A stretch of 46,231 nucleotides of DNA, taken from NCBI GenBank assembly GCA_005883625.1, contig VBDU01000075.1, positions 1-46,231 on the forward strand, read 5' to 3'. The notes beneath the pieces are model-generated. The model was given only the letters and a program-made list of their open reading frames with translations. It was not told where the DNA came from and ran no database searches. Shown in pieces: positions 23,807 to 33,048 of this stretch. The first letter of the stretch is position 1, and each line of letters begins with the position of its first letter. The stretch comes from Chloroflexota bacterium. Its GTDB lineage: Bacteria > Chloroflexota > Limnocylindria > P2-11E. Made by a program: the position numbers and the translations under genes.

Positions 23807-25761
23807 CCCGGGCGCGGCAAGAGTCCGCGCCGCACGAGCTTCCCCCAGCCGACCGGCAGGCCCGCGAACGCCGCCCAGAGCGAGCTCGCGATGACGGCGA
23901 AGAGCATCTGCCGGTAGCCAAGCTGGTAGCCGAGAACGGCGCCGGCATGCCAGGCCGGCTCGCCGTCGAGGCGCAGGGCGAGCGCCGCCGCGAGCGTCTG
24001 CAGGATCGTGAACACGCCGAAGGCCGCCAGGAGCGGGACCTGCGGACCGACGACGAGGCCATAGAGCAACGTGACGTCGATCGCGGGCGCGAGGAGCGGC
24101 AGGAGATACCCGAACACGATGAGATAGGGGATGCCGAGCCGGCCGACGTTCGTCGCGCGCCAGCGGAACGGGGCGTCGCGGTGCTTCCAGAGGACCTGGA
24201 GCGTCCCGTACGACCAGCGGTAGCGCTGCTTCCAGAGCGCGCGCCAGGTCGCGGGCACCTCGGTCCAGGCCCGGGCGTCGGCCACGGTGCGGACCTGGTA
24301 GCCATACATGCCGATCGCGACCGTGAGATCGGCGTCCTCCGCGAGCGTGTCGCGAGGAAAGCCGCCGGCCCGCACGATCGCTTCACGACGAAAGCCGCCG
24401 AGCGCGCCCGGCACGATGCTCACCGCGTTCACGAGGTCGAAGAAGCGACGGTCGAGGTTGATGCCCACGACGTACTCGAGGTGCTGGAGCGCGCCGAGCC
24501 AGCTGGAGCGGTTCCCCACCTTCACGTTCCCCGCCACCGCGCCGACCGCCTGGTCGGCGAAGGGCGCCACGAGCCGGCGGAGCGCCTCGCGCTCCAGCAG
24601 CGAGTCCGCGTCCATCACGACCACGACCGCCGCGTCAGTGCGCGCGAGCGCGGTGTTGAGCGCGCTGGCCTTGCCGCCGTTCGGCTGCCGGACCACGCGA
24701 AGACGCTCATCGCCGGCCGCGGCCTCGCTCGCTCGGGCCGCGGTCGCATCGGTCGAGCCGTCGTCGACCACGACCACCTGGAGCCCTTCGACGTCGCTCG
24801 CGAGGATCGACCGCACGCACGTCCCGATGACGACCTCCTCGTTGTACGCCGCGACGAGGACGGCGACCATGGGCACGTCCCCGCCGGCCACGTCAGGACG
24901 TCGTGCCTGAGCGGTCGCGAGTATCGCGACGACCACCAGGCGGAGGAGCATGAGGAGGGTGGCGGCACCGGCGAGAGCGACGACGAGATCCGCGAGGGAG
25001 CGCCAGAGGTCGAACGCGGCGAACGCGGCGCCGCCCGCGATGCGCGCACCGAGCGGGAGGGGTTCGCTCCCGATCCCCGCGAGCGCGCTCGCCGCGACGA
25101 GCGTCACACCGGATGTGCGGGCGCGGGCCAGCGCGCCACGCAGCGCGTCGAGGTCGGCCGCCCGGCGGACGACGATCAGCCCGTCGAGATCGTCGCGTCG
25201 TGCAGGCGCCGGCGCGGGGAGAAGCGGCAAGAGGCCCGCTGTCTCGGCGCGGCGCGCGGTCTCGAGCGCCGTCGCATCGAGCTCGCCGCCGAGGAGTCGA
25301 CCGGGGAGGTACAGACGCACCTCGCGCTCGGAGGCGCGTTCGAGGATGCGCCGTCCGAGGGACTCGTTCGCGATCCAGATCGGCTCGGGCAGCCGGGTCG
25401 CATCCGCGTCCGCGTAGCCCGCGAACGCGACCTCGTGGCCGTGGCCGGTGACGAACGCGGGCAGCGTGCGGTCGGCGAGCACGTCGAGCGCGCTGAGCGC
25501 GAACGTCGCGCGGATGCCCTCGGCCTCGAGGGCGCCGGAGAGCCTGCGCGTCTCCGCGCCGGGCGCGCGGACGACGACCGCGACGCGCCCACGACCTGCC
25601 GCGCCGCGCAGCGGCGAGGGCACCACGCGAAGGAGCGGGCCGGCCCCCGCGACCGCGACCGGCGGGCCGGGGGGTGCCGCAAACGCGCCACGCGCCGACA
25701 GATCGAGCAGGCCGACCGCGAGCGCGAACAGCACGAGGGCGAGCAGGACGAGCCTGGCCAT
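23803..25761 (-). CDS. Membrane GT2 glycosyltransferase fused to a degenerate polysaccharide-deacetylase-like domain
   Basis: 652-residue membrane protein. A signal-anchor (1-29) is followed by a domain at about 58-230 resembling a NodB deacetylase fold (EGIRATFALSALDVL, FVTGHGHEVAF) but lacking the metal-binding DD and HxxxH residues. A membrane stretch (about 255-290) precedes a processive GT2 domain with D332-D333-G, D384-A-D386, an EDAD near 475 and Q512-R-Y-R-W516, as in PgaC/cellulose-synthase-like enzymes. C-terminal membrane helices complete the export channel. It probably makes an exported polysaccharide, perhaps poly-N-acetylglucosamine-like; the product is unknown. A Pro-rich membrane protein lies directly upstream. 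Confidence 0.87.
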   Translation of the reverse strand: MARLVLLALVLFALAVGLLDLSARGAFAAPPGPPVAVAGAGPLLRVVPSPLRGAAGRGRVAVVVRAPGAETRRLSGALEAEGIRATFALSALDVLADRTLPAFVTGHGHEVAFAGYADADATRLPEPIWIANESLGRRILERASEREVRLYLPGRLLGGELDATALETARRAETAGLLPLLPAPAPARRDDLDGLIVVRRAADLDALRGALARARTSGVTLVAASALAGIGSEPLPLGARIAGGAAFAAFDLWRSLADLVVALAGAATLLMLLRLVVVAILATAQARRPDVAGGDVPMVAVLVAAYNEEVVIGTCVRSILASDVEGLQVVVVDDGSTDATAARASEAAAGDERLRVVRQPNGGKASALNTALARTDAAVVVVMDADSLLEREALRRLVAPFADQAVGAVAGNVKVGNRSSWLGALQHLEYVVGINLDRRFFDLVNAVSIVPGALGGFRREAIVRAGGFPRDTLAEDADLTVAIGMYGYQVRTVADARAWTEVPATWRALWKQRYRWSYGTLQVLWKHRDAPFRWRATNVGRLGIPYLIVFGYLLPLLAPAIDVTLLYGLVVGPQVPLLAAFGVFTILQTLAAALALRLDGEPAWHAGAVLGYQLGYRQMLFAVIASSLWAAFAGLPVGWGKLVRRGLLPRPG

Positions 25762-26163
25762 CTAACGGCCGGGCGGCGAGGTTCTCGGGGTGCGCTCCGG
25801 CGTGTGGCCGGGGAAGGTCGCGTTCGCTCCACCCCCGGGCGTCGGGCTGTGCGAACCGGCGGGCGCGGTCGGCGAAGGCGTCGGGAGGAACGGCAGGGGC
25901 GGGATCACGAGGACCGGACGGCTCGTCGTCGCCGGCGGCGCGCTGGTCCCAGGGCCGGGCGCCGGCGCGCTCGTCGCGGGCGCGACCGCGCGCTGGAGCG
26001 GACCGACGAAGTCGGGCAGCTCCACCGTTCCGCCGTTCGGGACGACCGCGGTCGCGACGAGACCGACCCAGGCCACGAGGCCACCGCCGACGAGCAGCAC
26101 GAGCGCGCGCGCGACGCGCCGGCGGAGGCCGGCGCCGCGCTGGAAGACGAGTGGCTGGCGCAT
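25762..26163 (-). CDS. Single-pass membrane protein with Pro/Thr/Ser-rich tail
   Basis: 133-residue protein immediately upstream of the glycosyltransferase (no gap). A basic N-terminus (QRGAGLRRRVARA) precedes one membrane segment (about 19-43). The rest is low-complexity P/T/S/A/G, like an extracellular cell-wall-spanning linker. The ATG at 26163 is chosen; an ATG four codons upstream is also possible. No family recognised; probably an accessory of the polysaccharide synthase. Confidence 0.65.
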   Translation of the reverse strand: MRQPLVFQRGAGLRRRVARALVLLVGGGLVAWVGLVATAVVPNGGTVELPDFVGPLQRAVAPATSAPAPGPGTSAPPATTSRPVLVIPPLPFLPTPSPTAPAGSHSPTPGGGANATFPGHTPERTPRTSPPGR

Positions 26164-26222
26164 GTTCCTGCGCACAGCATGGCCCGCGCGCCGGCGTCCC
26201 CTGTCGCGGTTCCGTGTCGTCT

Positions 26223-27794
26223 CTAGTGCGGCACCGTCTTCGCGCGCTCGCGCTCGGCGAGCTCGCGGCGCAGGATCTTCCCGGAGGCCGTGCGCGGGAC
26301 CTTGTCGATGAACTCGACCTCGCGCACGCGCTTGTAGTCGGCGATCCGCTCCTTCACGAAAGCCATGATCTCGTCCGCGGTCGCGGTCGTGTTCGGCCGT
26401 AGCTGCACGAAGGCCTTCGGGATCTCACCCGCCTCGGCGTCGGCCTTGCCGATGACGCCGGCGTCGGCGATCGCGGGATGCTCGCAGAGCACGGCCTCGA
26501 CCTCGGCTGGTCCGACCCCGAAGCCCTTGTACTTGATGAACTCCTTCTTACGGTCGACGATGAAGACGTACCCGCGCTCGTCCTTGCGGCCGACGTCGCC
26601 GGTGTGGAACCAGCCGTCACGGATGACGTCGGCGGTGTCCTGCGGCTTGTTCCAGTACCCGCGCATGACCTGCGGCCCGCGCACGCAGATCTCACCGACC
26701 TCACCGGTCGCGAGGACTTTCGTCCCGCTCTCGAGGTCGACGATCCGGTCCTCGGTCCCCGCGATCGCGGGGCCGATCGACTCGAGGATCGGCGCGGCCA
26801 CGGGATTGGAGTGCGTCACCGGAGAGGTCTCGGTGAGGCCGTAGCCCTGGATGATCGGCTTCCCGAGGCGCTTCGCCAGGCGGCGCGCCGGATCGGGCGC
26901 GAGCGGGGCGGCGCCGCTGAAGAAGAAGCGGACCGAGGAGAGGTCGTGCGTGTCGACCTCCGGGTGCACCGCGAGGCCGAGCACGATCGGCGGCACGATG
27001 AAGCACACCGTCGCGCGATGCCGTTCGGCGAGCGTGAGGTACTCGACCAGGTCGAAGCGCGGCACGACGACCTGCGTCGCGCCAAGGCTCACCGCCCCCG
27101 CCATGAGCAGGTTGAGCGCGTAGATGTGGAAGTACGGCAGCACGTTGAGGAAGACGTCGTCGCGGCCGACCGGGACCGCGGCGAAGAACTGCTGCTGGTT
27201 CGCGGTGAGGTTCGCGTGCGTGAGCATCACGCCCTTGGGGAAGCCGGTCGTGCCGCTCGTGTACGGGAGCGCGGCGAGGTCCGTCATGGCGGTCTTCACC
27301 GACACGTTGCCCGCTTCGGCGGCGAGGTCGTCGAAGCGCTCGACCCCGGCCGGAGCGAAGGCGCCGGTGACCGCGAACGCGCGGACGCCGGTGAGGTCTC
27401 CGCGGACCGCGTCGACGATCGAGGCGAGCGACTCGTGATAGAGGACGGCGGTCGCGCCGGCGTCGGCGACCTGGAAGCGCACCTCGCGCTCCTTGGAGAG
27501 CGCGTTGATCGGGTTGACGACGCCGCCCGCCTTTAGCGCGCCGTAGAACGCGACGACGAACTCGAGCGAGTTCGGCATGAAGAGGGTCACGCGGTCGCCC
27601 TGCGTCACCCCCCGCCGGGCCAGTGCCGCCGCGAGCCGGTCGGTGCGCTCGTCGAGCTCGCGGTAGGTGAGCGTGCGGTCGCCGAGCACGAGGGCGGGCT
27701 TGGCGCCGACCTCGCGCGCGACCTCGCGGAGGCGGTCTTGCAGCGCGATCTCGCGGTACGTGAACGTCGCCGGGCGCGCGGCGGTGACCGTCAT
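26223..27794 (-). CDS. AMP-dependent acyl-CoA ligase (4-coumarate/long-chain fatty acid CoA ligase-like)
   Basis: 523-residue ANL-superfamily enzyme, activating a carboxylic acid with ATP and CoA. Motifs in order: YTSGTTGFPKGVMLTH (P-loop), the YGLTETSPVTHS adenylate-binding motif, GWFHTGDVGRKDERGYVFIV, KYKGFGVGPAEVE hinge, and the C-terminal PRTASGKILRR lysine. A strong purine-rich RBS (GGGAGGGGAGGGG) precedes the ATG. The closest pattern is 4-coumarate-CoA ligase-like, but the acid substrate is unknown. It probably feeds the acyl-CoA dehydrogenases nearby. Confidence 0.9.
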   Translation of the reverse strand: MTVTAARPATFTYREIALQDRLREVAREVGAKPALVLGDRTLTYRELDERTDRLAAALARRGVTQGDRVTLFMPNSLEFVVAFYGALKAGGVVNPINALSKEREVRFQVADAGATAVLYHESLASIVDAVRGDLTGVRAFAVTGAFAPAGVERFDDLAAEAGNVSVKTAMTDLAALPYTSGTTGFPKGVMLTHANLTANQQQFFAAVPVGRDDVFLNVLPYFHIYALNLLMAGAVSLGATQVVVPRFDLVEYLTLAERHRATVCFIVPPIVLGLAVHPEVDTHDLSSVRFFFSGAAPLAPDPARRLAKRLGKPIIQGYGLTETSPVTHSNPVAAPILESIGPAIAGTEDRIVDLESGTKVLATGEVGEICVRGPQVMRGYWNKPQDTADVIRDGWFHTGDVGRKDERGYVFIVDRKKEFIKYKGFGVGPAEVEAVLCEHPAIADAGVIGKADAEAGEIPKAFVQLRPNTTATADEIMAFVKERIADYKRVREVEFIDKVPRTASGKILRRELAERERAKTVPH

Positions 27795-27838
27795 GGCGTC
27801 CCCTCCCCTCCCTCGAGCGCGCGGATTCTACGCGTGCG

Positions 27839-29005
27839 CTAGACGACGGCCTCCGCCTTCTCCTCGTCGAATGTGCCGAGCCGAGACGCCCCCAGCACCT
27901 CGCCCATGACCTGGTGGTACGGAACGCCGGTGAAGAGATGGTGGCTGCGGGTCGGGATGTCTTCGCCGTTCGCCCATTCCTTCCGCTGCAGCTCGATGTA
28001 CGCGCCCTCGTCGTCCGCGGCGAGGCCCTGGAGGAGCTTGCTGAAGGCGTAGCCCATCGCGTGCTGCGCGGCGAGCGTGATGAAGATGAACCTGTAGCCG
28101 AGGTCGCCCAGCTCACGGAAGCCGGTGGGGTCCGCCTCGTTGAACCACTTGAACGAGCTCGACCAGTTGAACGCGAGCGGCGCGTCCGGGAAGCGGCGGT
28201 GCACCTCTTCGGCGAAACGCTCGGTAGGGCCGCGGTCCGCGTTCGGGAACTCGGCCCACACCAGGTCGGGCGCGCCGCTCTCGAGATACCGCAGCGCGCG
28301 GTCGATCGCGAGGTCGAGCCCGCGCGTCGGCTCGGGCGCGTCGACCGCCGAGACCGCGTCGGTCCGCGCGATGACGACGAAGTCCGGCCGGCCGAGGTCC
28401 GCGGCGACGGCCTTCGCCATCCGGAGCTTGCCGACCATCTCGTCGGCGGAGATGAGCGCCTTGCCGGCGATGTGACCGCAGCGCTTGGGAAGGACCTGGT
28501 CCTCCAGGTGCGCGCCGGCGAGGCCCGCGTTCACGTAGAGCTCGGCCGTGCGCTGGACGTTGAACAGGTTCCCGTAGCCGCCGTCCATGTCGACGACGAC
28601 CGGCGGGATCGCGAGGTGGCGCGGCGCGACCTCCTTCTCGGGGTCGCCGAGCGCCATCGTGAGCTGGAACTTGCGCAGGGCCGAGACCGTCCGCCGCGCG
28701 CCGTCGGCGATCTCGGGTCCCGTGTAGAGATCCATGTCGGTCGTGCCGAGGTGGCCGATCGCGAACGAGTACCCCGAGAAGTACACGGCCTTCGCGCCGT
28801 GGTACATCGCGAGCTCCGCGCCGTGCGGGTCGTAGACGCCGGGCGCGAAGACGAACGGCTCCGTCGCGAGGAGCCGGCGAAGCGTCGTCGCGGGATCGGC
28901 CCACCGCGATGCCGGGACGCCGAACCCGGGCGGAAGGAGCGGAGTCTCGGCAAGCTCGGGGGCGGGGGGGCGCCGGGGCAGGGGCCCCCCAACATCAGTT
29001 CCCAT
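27839..29005 (-). CDS. Isocitrate lyase / PEP mutase-family enzyme
   Basis: 388-residue alpha/beta-barrel lyase. Family features are the magnesium-binding VVVDMDGGYGN, the active-site PKRCGH (C176) followed by GKALIS, and VIARTDAVSA. Isocitrate lyases carry KKCGH; the KRCGH variant and shorter length place it among isocitrate-lyase-like members whose activity may be 2-methylisocitrate or another C-C lyase. The first about 25 residues are Pro/Gly-rich and are encoded by a GC hairpin repeat (28975-28993). No alternative ATG, GTG or TTG start was found before the conserved part. It is divergent from a LysR gene. Confidence 0.83.
   Translation of the reverse strand: MGTDVGGPLPRRPPAPELAETPLLPPGFGVPASRWADPATTLRRLLATEPFVFAPGVYDPHGAELAMYHGAKAVYFSGYSFAIGHLGTTDMDLYTGPEIADGARRTVSALRKFQLTMALGDPEKEVAPRHLAIPPVVVDMDGGYGNLFNVQRTAELYVNAGLAGAHLEDQVLPKRCGHIAGKALISADEMVGKLRMAKAVAADLGRPDFVVIARTDAVSAVDAPEPTRGLDLAIDRALRYLESGAPDLVWAEFPNADRGPTERFAEEVHRRFPDAPLAFNWSSSFKWFNEADPTGFRELGDLGYRFIFITLAAQHAMGYAFSKLLQGLAADDEGAYIELQRKEWANGEDIPTRSHHLFTGVPYHQVMGEVLGASRLGTFDEEKAEAVV
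28975..28993. repeat. GC hairpin repeat unit, also found upstream of thyA
   Basis: GGGGC-AGGG-GCCCC followed by CCAAC matches the units of the array at 44654-44713 (compare GGGGGGC-AGG-GCCCCC-TCAAC there). It lies within the predicted N-terminal coding region of the isocitrate-lyase-like gene. Confidence 0.55.
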
Positions 29006-29132
29006 GGTCGAGCTCGCAGAACTCGGGACAGGTGCACTCGCGCGCCGCGGCCTCCTTCGGGTCGCGCCGTGACCTGTCGAACAGCTGGACCGCGATGCTC
29101 AGGGTCTCGTGGACGATGCTGGCGGCTTTCAT
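28995..29132 (-). CDS. Possible 45-residue cysteine-rich small protein
   Basis: ATG at 29132 to TGA at 28995: an amphipathic, helical N-terminal 30 residues (MKAASIVHETLSIAVQLFDR), then a compact Cys cluster C-x-C-x4-C (ECTCPEFCELDHGN) ending in an acidic/His tail. The stop lies inside the predicted start of the isocitrate-lyase-like gene, which begins at 29005. No strong RBS is visible. The Cys/His end could bind metal. No family assigned with confidence. Confidence 0.45.
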   Translation of the reverse strand: MKAASIVHETLSIAVQLFDRSRRDPKEAAARECTCPEFCELDHGN

Positions 29133-29176
29133 GTCGAGTCTGAGTGGGCACGTTGCGTGCCGAGCTGGTCATAAAG

Positions 29177-29213
29177 CAAATCGTTTGTTTGGATGCTGTC
29201 GATAAACACTATC
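29177..29213 (+). promoter_or_regulatory. AT-rich island with inverted repeats; candidate LysR operator
   Basis: CAAA-TCG-TTTG (29177-29187) and GATA-AACAC-TATC (29201-29213) are small inverted repeats just upstream of the LysR gene, in the only AT-rich stretch of the neighbourhood. Self-binding of LysR regulators upstream of their own divergent promoters is usual, so this is the likely operator. Confidence 0.45.
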
Positions 29214-29219
29214 TATACT
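29214..29219 (+). promoter_or_regulatory. Candidate -10 box (TATACT) of the LysR gene
   Basis: TATACT ends 10 bases before the GTG at 29230 and directly abuts the inverted repeat at 29201-29213, so a bound regulator would block polymerase. No RBS is present. Confidence 0.5.
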
Positions 29220-29229
29220 CGGCGCCGCG

Positions 29230-30114
29230 GTGTTCCTCGCCCAGCTCGAAGCCTTCACCGAGGTCGCCCGGCTCGCCAGCGTGAGCCGCGCGGCGGAGGC
29301 GCTCCACCTCACGCAGCCCGCGCTCACGGCGCGGCTCCAAACGCTCGAGGCCGACCTGGAGATCGACCTCTTCGTGCGGAGCCGCCGCGGTATGGCGCTC
29401 ACCGACGCAGGCCGGGTTCTCCTCCCGTACGCGCAGCGCGCGATCGGGCAGATGCTCGACGGGCGCAAGGCGGTCGAGCAGCTGCGGACGGGGAAGGTCG
29501 GCGAGCTCCTCATCGGCGCCGCGCCCGCGGTCAGTACGTACCTCCTGCCGGGGCTGCTCAAGGCGTTCCGGTCGACGCACCCGCACGTGCGCATCGGCGT
29601 GCGCACCGGCCACACCGAGGAGGTCCTCGAGATGGTCCTCCGCCACGAGGTGGACCTCGGCGTGGGCCGTCCGGTGCGGCACCCGGACGCGGCGCTCATC
29701 CCCGTCTTCGACGACGAGCTCATCCTCGTCGCGGCCGCGGAGCACCCGTTCGCGCGGCGCGGCCAGGTCCGCGTGCGCGAGCTCGCCGACGATCGCCTCA
29801 TCCTGTTCGACCGCGCCTCGAGCTACTACGAGCTCACGAGCTCGCTCGTCCGTCAGGCCGGCGTCGTGCCGGAGAGCGTGATCGAGCTCGACAACGTCGA
29901 GGCCGCGAAGAAGATGGTCCTCGCCGGCCTCGGCGTCGCGCTCCTCCCGCGGATGGCGCTCGACGCCGAGCTGCGCTCGCGGTCCCTACGGCAGGTCCGC
30001 CTCGTCGGCGCGGCCGCGATCCGCCGGCCGATCGTGGCCATTCGCCGCCGGGACGCCGGCCCGCCGATGGGGCCGGTCGCCGGCTTCCTCGCGGCGCTCG
30101 AGAGGGTCGGCTAA
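29230..30114 (+). CDS. LysR-family transcriptional regulator
   Basis: 294-residue regulator: an N-terminal winged HTH (about 1-60; FTEVARLASVSRAAEALHLTQPALTARLQ with LEADLEIDLFVR) and a substrate-binding domain of the CbbR/CysB type (about 88-290). It is divergent from the isocitrate-lyase-like gene and is the probable controller of that gene in response to a metabolite. Its TAA stop overlaps the stop of the convergent TPR gene (30111-30114). Confidence 0.92.
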   Translation: MFLAQLEAFTEVARLASVSRAAEALHLTQPALTARLQTLEADLEIDLFVRSRRGMALTDAGRVLLPYAQRAIGQMLDGRKAVEQLRTGKVGELLIGAAPAVSTYLLPGLLKAFRSTHPHVRIGVRTGHTEEVLEMVLRHEVDLGVGRPVRHPDAALIPVFDDELILVAAAEHPFARRGQVRVRELADDRLILFDRASSYYELTSSLVRQAGVVPESVIELDNVEAAKKMVLAGLGVALLPRMALDAELRSRSLRQVRLVGAAAIRRPIVAIRRRDAGPPMGPVAGFLAALERVG

Positions 30115-30848
30115 CCCGAAAGCTTCGCGCGCTCGCGGCGGGCGAGCGCCGCGCCGATCGAGTCGGGGGCTCCCGCGATCGCGTCCGCGAACGCCGTCAT
30201 CGCGTCGTCGCGCGCGCCGGCCTCGCGTAGCGCGATCGCGCGCAGGTAGCCGACGAAGGCGCGGTCCGTCGCGCGGACCGCCTTCGCGTGACGCTCGGCG
30301 TCGGCGAGCGCCGACCGGAGCCCGGCGTCGCTGGCTTCGCGCGCGGCAGCGATCGCGCGCAGCGCCGCGTGCATCGCCTCGCGCTCGCGCGAGCGCGCGA
30401 GCTCGGGATCCCCGGCGAGCTCGGCGACGAGGCGCGCGCCGGCGTCGCGGCGGCCGCCGAGCGCGACGAGCTCGCTCCAGGCGAGCGCGAGGCGCACATC
30501 GACGTCGTTCGGCAGGAGCGCCGCCGCGGTCCGCGCGTCTCCGCTACGGTCGAGCGCCGCGTTCGCGGCCACGAGCCCGATGACCGAGGCGCGATCGCGC
30601 GGCCGGCGCTGGATCACGCGATCGAAGAGGTCGGCGGCCGAGAGCGGATCGCCCGAGGCGTAGAGCACTTCGGCGGCGATCTTCCGCACGAAGGTGAGCT
30701 GCGGGTAGCGCTCGAGCAGCGGGCCCACAAGCGCGCGGGCCCGAGCGAGCTCGCCCGCGTCCAGGGCGTGCTCCGCGCGCCAGAGATCACGCGGGACCGA
30801 CCAAATATCGGTGAACCTGGACGCTCGACGCACAGGGAGTTTGTCCAC
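30111..30848 (-). CDS. TPR-repeat protein
   Basis: 245-residue soluble helical protein with tetratricopeptide-like repeats (RAEHALDAGELARARALVGPLLE, AAEVLYASGDPLSAADLFDRVI, and a C-terminal ALREAGARDDAMTAFADAIAG). No enzymatic domain, signal or membrane segment. It is probably a protein-interaction scaffold of unknown partner. The start is uncertain: GTG at 30848 lies inside a DnaA-box-like site, GTG at 30833 is the next choice. It is downstream of an acyl-CoA dehydrogenase on the same strand across an 84-bp gap. Confidence 0.75.
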   Translation of the reverse strand: MDKLPVRRASRFTDIWSVPRDLWRAEHALDAGELARARALVGPLLERYPQLTFVRKIAAEVLYASGDPLSAADLFDRVIQRRPRDRASVIGLVAANAALDRSGDARTAAALLPNDVDVRLALAWSELVALGGRRDAGARLVAELAGDPELARSREREAMHAALRAIAAAREASDAGLRSALADAERHAKAVRATDRAFVGYLRAIALREAGARDDAMTAFADAIAGAPDSIGAALARRERAKLSG

Positions 30849-30911
30849 AGAACCGGCTCGTTATGGGCTCAGGAGGGGGTCTTATCCACCAGATTCAGCC
30901 GGTTATCCACA
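30841..30911 (+). promoter_or_regulatory. Phased DnaA-box-like sites
   Basis: Three same-orientation matches to the DnaA box: TTGTCCACA (30841), TTATCCACC (30882) and a perfect TTATCCACA (30903). A weaker TTATGGGCT lies at 30861. Spacing is 20, 21 and 21 bases, about two helical turns each. The sites fill the 84-bp gap between the acyl-CoA dehydrogenase stop and the TPR gene start. It may be a DnaA-binding regulatory or titration site. No dnaA, dnaN or rpmH is nearby to support an origin. Confidence 0.6.
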
Positions 30912-30932
30912 AACCCGGCCGCCGGGCGTCCG

Positions 30933-32074
<1,142 letters not shown>

Positions 32075-32078
<4 letters not shown>

Positions 32079-32524
32079 CTGCTCACCCTCTCATCGTGGG
32101 GGTGGGCCCCACTCCCCCTTACGTCCTCGAGCAGCTTTAGCAGCTCGTCGGGGATCCGCGTCGCGCGACCCGTCACGCGGTCGATCATCACCTGGATCGT
32201 GCTCGCCTCCGCGCAGTGGACGCCGTCGGCGCGGTCGATCGCGTACTCGAACGCCCACGAGGAGTGGCGGATCGCGCCGACGCGCACCTTGATGTCGTAT
32301 TCGTCGTCGAAGCGCAGCGGCGCGCGGTAGCGCACGCGCGCCTCGCCGATCGTGAAATCGAGGCCGCGCGCGATGAAGTCACGGTCGTACACCACGCCGA
32401 GTGCCCGCAGATACGCGACGCGGCCGACCTCGGCGAACAGGAGATAGTTCGCGTAATACACGACGCCCTGGAGGTCGGTCTCGCCGTAGCGCACGCGCTG
32501 GCGATGCGCGAACGGGAAATCCAC
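32075..32524 (-). CDS. YbgC/4-hydroxybenzoyl-CoA-like hotdog thioesterase
   Basis: 149-residue hotdog-fold acyl-CoA thioesterase. The family motif is visible as RVRYGETDLQGVVYYANYLLFAE, with the catalytic-type aspartate, then DFTIGEARVRYRAPLRFDDEY. A GTG at 32524 was chosen as start because it begins just before the domain and leaves room for a divergent promoter; an in-frame extension to 32596 would overlap the YggT gene start. A G/C-rich stretch encodes its last residues (VRGSGAHPHDE). Coupled by 4 bases to the following acyl-CoA dehydrogenase. Confidence 0.85.
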
Positions 32525-32594
32525 GAGCCACGGGGAGGTTAGCCCCTCGACCCCTCCGTTGCCGCCCGGCACGCCGCCTGCTGGTCGTCGAGGC

Positions 32595-33041
32595 ATGGCT
32601 GAGACACGTCCCGAGCACGAGCACGACAGGACGCAGCGCGTCGAGCGCGAACGCTACGAGCGCGTCGTCGAGCGCCCCGCGTCGGCGGCGCCCGGGGGCA
32701 CGAACGTGAACGCGAGCACCGCCCCCGCGACGACCGACGCGAGACCGATGGTCTGGAGCGTCACGCGCGTCGTCGTGCTCCTCTTCACCGTGCTCGAGGT
32801 CATCCTCCTGCTGCGCTTCGTCCTGAAGCTCGCCGGCGCGAACGCGAATCAGCCGCTCGTCGCGGGCCTCTACCGCGTGACCGAGCCGCTCGTGCGGCCG
32901 TTCCAGGGGATCTTCCCCGAGCCTCCGGGGCCGGGGGTCGTCGACCTCGCCGCGCTCCTGGCGGTCGTGTTCCTCTTCCTCATCGCGGCGTTGATCGTCG
33001 CACTCGTGCGCGCGATCACCGGAGAGCGCCGGCTGGTCTGA
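32595..33041 (+). CDS. YggT-family membrane protein
   Basis: 148-residue inner-membrane protein. A hydrophilic charged N-terminus (1-50) is followed by two membrane segments (about 53-78 and 115-140). The YggT signature LLLRFVLKLAGANANQPLVA and RVTEPLVRPFQGIFP is between them. YggT proteins are linked to osmotic stress and cell-envelope/division functions in other bacteria. The long N-terminal tail is unusual. Convergent with livM, 7 bases apart. Confidence 0.88.
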   Translation: MAETRPEHEHDRTQRVERERYERVVERPASAAPGGTNVNASTAPATTDARPMVWSVTRVVVLLFTVLEVILLLRFVLKLAGANANQPLVAGLYRVTEPLVRPFQGIFPEPPGPGVVDLAALLAVVFLFLIAALIVALVRAITGERRLV

Positions 33042-33048
33042 CGCCGCC

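Noticed and set aside
30841..30911. Chromosomal replication origin
   Set aside because: The DnaA-box-like sites are real, but no dnaA, dnaN, gidA or rpmH is nearby, no long AT-rich unwinding element is seen, and only three good boxes are present.
32092..32118. Another copy of the GC hairpin repeat at the end of the thioesterase gene
   Set aside because: It has G and C runs and a short palindrome, but stem and spacer differ from the 44654 units; base composition alone could explain it.
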